DNA from: Lingula anatina
Lineage: Eukaryota; Brachiopoda; Lingulata; Lingulida; Lingulidae
Length of the DNA stretch: 46,589 bases
Reading direction: 5' to 3'
NCBI RefSeq assembly: GCF_001039355.2
Contig: NW_019776085.1
Coordinates: 70,425-117,013 of the forward strand
Shown: positions 42,760 through 46,589 of the stretch, piece after piece
Layout of the letters: every line of letters starts with the position of its first letter
How positions within the stretch are numbered: the first letter of the stretch is position 1
The notes under the pieces: model-generated
Told to the model about the DNA's origin: nothing
Databases searched by the model: none
The model's input: the letters and a program-made list of their open reading frames with translations, nothing else
Position numbers and translations under genes: made by a program

Positions 42760-44317
42760 ATGTTTGGAGCAGAGGAGGACGTCACCCTCTCTCAACTAGA
42801 TTTAATACCAACCCAATCGTTATATAAGGTGGAGGTCGATGCAGAATCAAAGCGGTTCGAAGAGCCAGTACATTCTGCAGAATTTGAAAAAATGGTTGCA
42901 GACAGAATTCCAGCAAACACACAGAAAAATACGACCTGGGCGTGTAATATCTTTAAGGACTGGCGCACGTGGCGTAATTTTAGAACTGTTACTATGGCGG
43001 ACCCTCACTGGCCTATTCCAACCCCTTGAGGAGGGAAATCTAGAGATTTTGGACTATTGGTTGGCTAGATTCATAACGGAAATTAAGCGCCAAGATGGCA
43101 GTTCCTATCCGCCAGGTGTGTTTAATTTTTCACATCATTCGTTATTTTCTCTTCAAGTCACAGCAGCACCCTGCTTCAATACTGTTAACACATTTAAAAT
43201 AAATATGCAATTTTTTGAAACAACTATATTTTGAATTTCAAAATGTAATGAGAGTATTTCATTTCGATACATAAGAATATATATTTCAATTGCAGGTTCT
43301 CTCACAAGTGTTGCAGCGGGTTTGCAGAGATTCATGCGTAATGTCTGCAACCGACGTGATGTATGGCTGCTGAAAAAAGATGACCCACATTTCAAAAGCT
43401 TAAGGGAAGCGCTTGAGGCGCGACGAAAAACACTATTTCGTCAAGGAATCGGCACCAATCCCAGCCGTGCTGATCCCGTTGGTGTAGATGATGAGCAGCA
43501 GTTGTGGGAGACTGGTGTCATAAGTACGGAGACCAGCTCGGGTCTCTCGTATGCCGTTTATTTTTACAATGAAAAGATTTTTGGTTTCCGTGCCAGGGAT
43601 GAGCATGATAAGTTAATGGCAGAACAGTATTCATTTGGACAAGAGGGCGGCCGCAAATACCTTCAGTATAATGGGCGACTTTCCAAAAACATTACCGGTT
43701 CTCTCAGCTCTAGCGCCACCCCCAGAATAATCCGCCACTACGAAGATCCTGACAATGAGAGATGCTTAGTTAAACTATTTCAGAAATATTTGTCATTGAT
43801 TCCACCAGTAGGTAGATTCTACAGGCGGCCCTTGCCCGGAAAGGATGGTTTCCCCTTGTTTAGTTCTCAACCAGTTGGTATAAATTTGTTATCAGGGTAC
43901 CTGCCCAAGATGTTCCAAGAGGCTGGCATAAATATGGAAGGCAGAAACATTAGTGGACACAGCGGAAAGGTAACATGCTGCACCGAGTTATATAAAGCTG
44001 GCTTTGACGAACAAACTATCAAAAAACGAAGTGGCCATTCTTCCGATGCGGTGCGTATCTACAAGAGGCCCTCTTTGGAATTAGAACAGAGGGTGAGCGA
44101 CGCCTTACAACCACCCAGACCTAAGCCTGCCCCTGCCGCGGCTTCATCGTGCGTTTCAGTAACTTCATCTTCAACCTAGCCTGCAAGATCTTTATCGGCA
44201 TCTCCAATGAAGCAAAATACGGAAAAGGACGACAAAATTTTAACAATTGAAATACCTTCTGTTATTGAAAAAGTTGTAATAATAAAAAACGGCAAAAAGA
44301 TCACTTTTGAAATATAA
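42760..44317 (+). pseudogene. Crypton-type (DUF3504) tyrosine recombinase pseudogene
   Basis: Exon 1 starts at ATG 42760 (MFGAEEDVTLSQLDLIPTQS). Its SAM-like N-terminal DNA-binding region reads NTTWACNIFKDWRTWRNF, and after a one-base shift near 43020 continues LEEGNLEILDYWLARFITEI. An intron with perfect sites (43116-43295, CCAG/GTGTGT...TTGCAG/GTTC, phase 1) joins YPPG to SLTSVAAGLQRFMR. The catalytic region holds FGFRARDEHDKL (first Arg), GHSGKVTCCTELY (HxxK instead of HxxR), KKRSGHSSDAVRIYKRPS (second His and Tyr). A TAG at 44177 is followed in the same frame by 45 codons ending TAA 44317, including EKVVIIKNGKKITFEI, which look coding. Frameshift plus nonsense suggest decay. A Crypton copy or a dead Crypton-derived gene are both possible. 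Confidence 0.75.
43116..43295 (+). other. Intron of the recombinase gene
   Basis: 180 bp, GTGTGT donor and TTTCAATTGCAG acceptor. Splicing restores YPPG-SLTSVAAG, matching the family, while reading through adds VFNFSHHS and drifts into AT-rich sequence. A spliceosomal intron in a Crypton frame is known in animals. Confidence 0.75.
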
Positions 44318-44524
44318 TACAGCTTGTTTTTTTTTCTTTCTTTTTTTCATATGTGGTGATAAACGCTCAGTCCCTAATTAACTTGCTTTCAGGTATGTTT
44401 ACGGTTCTGTGCTTCGATGAGTAGTATGTGTGTGTTTTAGCGGGTTATAACGCATTCATGCGAGACGTGCGGTTATGCGAGTTACACTACGTCCGAGTCT
44501 TTTGTTCTTGACTTCCACCGTGGT

Positions 44525-44655
44525 CTAATTATTTATCGTTTACCAGCTTCAGTAGGCCTGCCAGACATCTAAGCCGCATAAGATGAAAGCAATTTAGCGA
44601 CAAATCCCTAGGAGATGGATCGCCCCTGTTAGATCGATCTAGGTATGGGAACCTA
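44525..44655. mobile_element. Partial MITE, related to 28903-29130
   Basis: GCTTCAGTAGGCCTGCCAGA, ACATCTAAGC, AAAGCAATTTAGCGAC, GGAGATGGATCG and GGTATGGGAACC follow the order of the right arm of the element at 28903-29130. Only about half is present. Confidence 0.65.
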
Positions 44656-44659
44656 TAGT

Positions 44660-45477
44660 CTTATTAGTGTCAGGGCAATATTTATACCCGGTACGCAGCT
44701 GGGTTGGGTCGATTAAAACAATAATACCTGTATCAAGTGTGTTTGGAAGTTAGTGGTTGAATTCTAGATTTGGTGTAGCGTTAAGGGTAATTCTATTTTG
44801 CAAGTATAGTCTACCTCAGGTGTCATTTAATTCACATATTACCTCATGAAATGAATTTGCACTTTCCTCTGTAAAAATGTTAAATTCTGCTTCTTCCAAC
44901 TGTAATGTTGTAGGTTACAATAAGAATAAAAATCAATATTGTTATTATTATAAATAATATACATTTAGGAAATTGATCAGGCCTTCCCCACTAAGCCGCA
45001 CTAATTGGATGCAAGTAAATGTTGAAAATCAAAAAACCACAAAAGGTTTTTATAACAGGTACAAAAGGCAGCTAGACGACACACAAGGGAGAGGCAGCAA
45101 AAATTACTGCTAGATCATGTATGAAGCAGCACTCAGAACTTTTAAAAATTTAACACTGAAAGAAAAAAATCAGTTACTCTCCTTTGTCAGAGGAGTTTTG
45201 AGAAAATTGCAATTAGGTTCTGAATTTTACTGATTTTTCTACGGTAACTTTGTTTTTAAATGATTGTTTTTGAAGAGAATCTGCCAAGTATTTTTATTTG
45301 TTCTCTATTCCAAATGTTTATGACACTCTGTTGAAGCCAAGAATACTTCTGTCAAGCCTGTATTAGTTAATTGCATGTGACTTTAAAGTGCCCTTCTCAA
45401 TTCCAAGGTTTTCCCTGTGCCACTTTTGCCGCCTAGATCCACTGGCTATAATTGCTGATCGACCGGTGTGGCAGGAG
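44660..45477. other. No gene seen
   Basis: AT-rich sequence without exon-like frames or recognisable elements. Confidence 0.4.
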
Positions 45478-45680
45478 TGTACGTCCTAGTAACGCAAGTC
45501 CGCCCGGACAATAAGTCCTGGGAATGCAAGTCCTAGGGCATGCATTGCTAGGAATGGAAGTCCTAGGACATACGTTACTAGGATTCAATGTCCGTAGGAC
45601 GAAGGCTCCCAAGTAATGCAAGTCCTACGTGTAGTAATACACGTCCTAATGGGACGTGCGTTCCTAACATTTTAATAACG
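45478..45680. repeat. Array of AAGTCCTAGGAC-type units
   Basis: Units such as AATGCAAGTCCTAGGGCATG, GGAAGTCCTAGGACATACG and CACGTCCTAATGGGACGTGC are individually near-palindromic and alternate in sense with a spacing of roughly 15-25 bp. It resembles in design, not in sequence, the array at 36585-36770. Confidence 0.8.
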
Positions 45681-46412
45681 CATGTCCTATGTATGTAGTT
45701 TACACCAAGAAATAACATGAATAAATAGATATACAGACATACTAGTTTTAAAGAAAGATATAATAAACGTTTGCTTTATTTTATTTATATGACATTCTAT
45801 CTTTATATTTTACAGTGTTTTCCAATAGGCAGTTTATATGCATATTAATGAAGAAACAAAAGCAATTTATTTATTTTATGTGTATTTTTCATCTAGTAAA
45901 CGCAAATTTTGACGTTTTAACGCATATTTTTGGCGTACTCCTCCCTCATTGCACAATATGTATGAGTTTGGTTTGCCCGATATATTTTTAACAAAATAAG
46001 GCACCATCCAAAGGCATCCCTTATTTTCATCCTTTGAGGTATATGTACATGTACAGTGTATATTATTTCATGTCCTTTTCTACTGGGGTGTACCTTTTGT
46101 GTTTTTCGTCGAAATTCTTATTTTCTCTCCCTCTCTCTCTTTTTCAAAACCTTATTCCTAAGAGAAAAATCATTTTAAACAAAACGCGGGATCTCCGTTC
46201 TTAGATTTATTTTTCGGTTTACACTCCCTGAAATTAAAAAAAAAAACCTCCAACTCGATGGAAATTTGCTCTTGGAAAGTATGGCCTGAGATTTAAGACA
46301 AATCAAGACAGTTTAGAAATTGAAAATTGCAATATATGTATATCATGTTCTGTGATAACCCTTTGCTATTTTGGTGCTTTGACACTTAAAAGACAAAAAG
46401 AAAAAAGTTGTA
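45681..46412. other. No gene seen
   Basis: AT-rich, with a short CT tract near 46125 and poly-A near 46230. No feature supported. Confidence 0.4.
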
Positions 46413-46589
46413 AACACGCTCGGCTGTCACCTTGATTGGATAGTAAACGATTGTCGTAAAATCGCTAAATGATATTAAAATCGGGTGCATAAACTAGAAA
46501 ACCACCTAGGACAACCTAAGACTGCCACATTAATCCAATACAATGCAAAAATAAACTATAACAAGTGGTTAAACCCTTCAAACCGAATG
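46413..46589. repeat. Dispersed repeat, copy 2 (cut by the window end)
   Basis: Same sequence and orientation as 25022-25200, with scattered substitutions (for example AACGATTGTCG for AACGGTTGTCG). Both copies begin at CACGCTCGGCTGTCACC after unrelated sequence, so that is probably a true repeat boundary. Confidence 0.85.

Noticed and set aside
45433-45621. Minus-strand frame with repeated SNACPRT
   Set aside because: Translation of the AAGTCCTAGGAC array. No start context, domain or splice support.

Overview
The window looks like nuclear DNA of a marine invertebrate. It is AT-rich, its genes have short exons with GT-AG introns, and it carries BEL/Pao, L1/Tx1-like LINE, Tc1, hAT-like, Harbinger-like and Crypton-type elements. 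It also carries multidomain death-fold genes typical of lineages with expanded innate-immune repertoires (molluscs, brachiopods, echinoderms, hemichordates, lancelets). I cannot name the species. No bacterial, organellar, tRNA, rRNA or CRISPR features were seen. All calls come from reading the sequence, with no database search.

Host genes are on the minus strand. The best is locus B (27334-35757): seven exons with matching splice phases join into a 562-codon frame. It reads N-terminal coiled coil, acidic linker, CARD, TRADD-N-like domain, C-terminal coiled coil. Downstream of it lies a decayed paralogue, locus A (400-3498). This keeps two linker exons, a CARD exon, only the 3' half of the TRADD-N exon and a shortened terminal exon. 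Between them, locus C (19459-22150, probably extended by the exon 26174-26290) is a seven-exon frame for about 290 residues that I do not recognise. It ends in phase 0, just as the first exon of A begins, so C and A may be one gene whose roughly 16-kb intron was filled by transposons. The region therefore looks like a head-to-tail family of CARD/TRADD-N adaptor or receptor genes.

The rest is nested mobile DNA. Between A and C are a BEL/Pao element with LTRs (4361-10183, reverse transcriptase deleted, frame broken), a minus-strand LINE (about 10440-15890) and a remnant with SGNH-hydrolase and gag-like sequence (16230-17640). Between C and B are a degenerate unknown coding unit (23150-23945), GTGTGCAG-type arrays and a 1.3-kb inverted-repeat element. 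The big intron of B holds a 4.26-kb long-TIR element with a dead Tc1 inside. Right of B are a palindromic minisatellite, a 3.96-kb hAT-like element with a 7-bp target duplication (36864-40821) carrying two nested elements, and a Crypton-type tyrosine recombinase pseudogene (42760-44317) preceded by a nested hairpin. The right end has a MITE fragment, a second short palindromic array and a dispersed repeat shared with 25022-25200.
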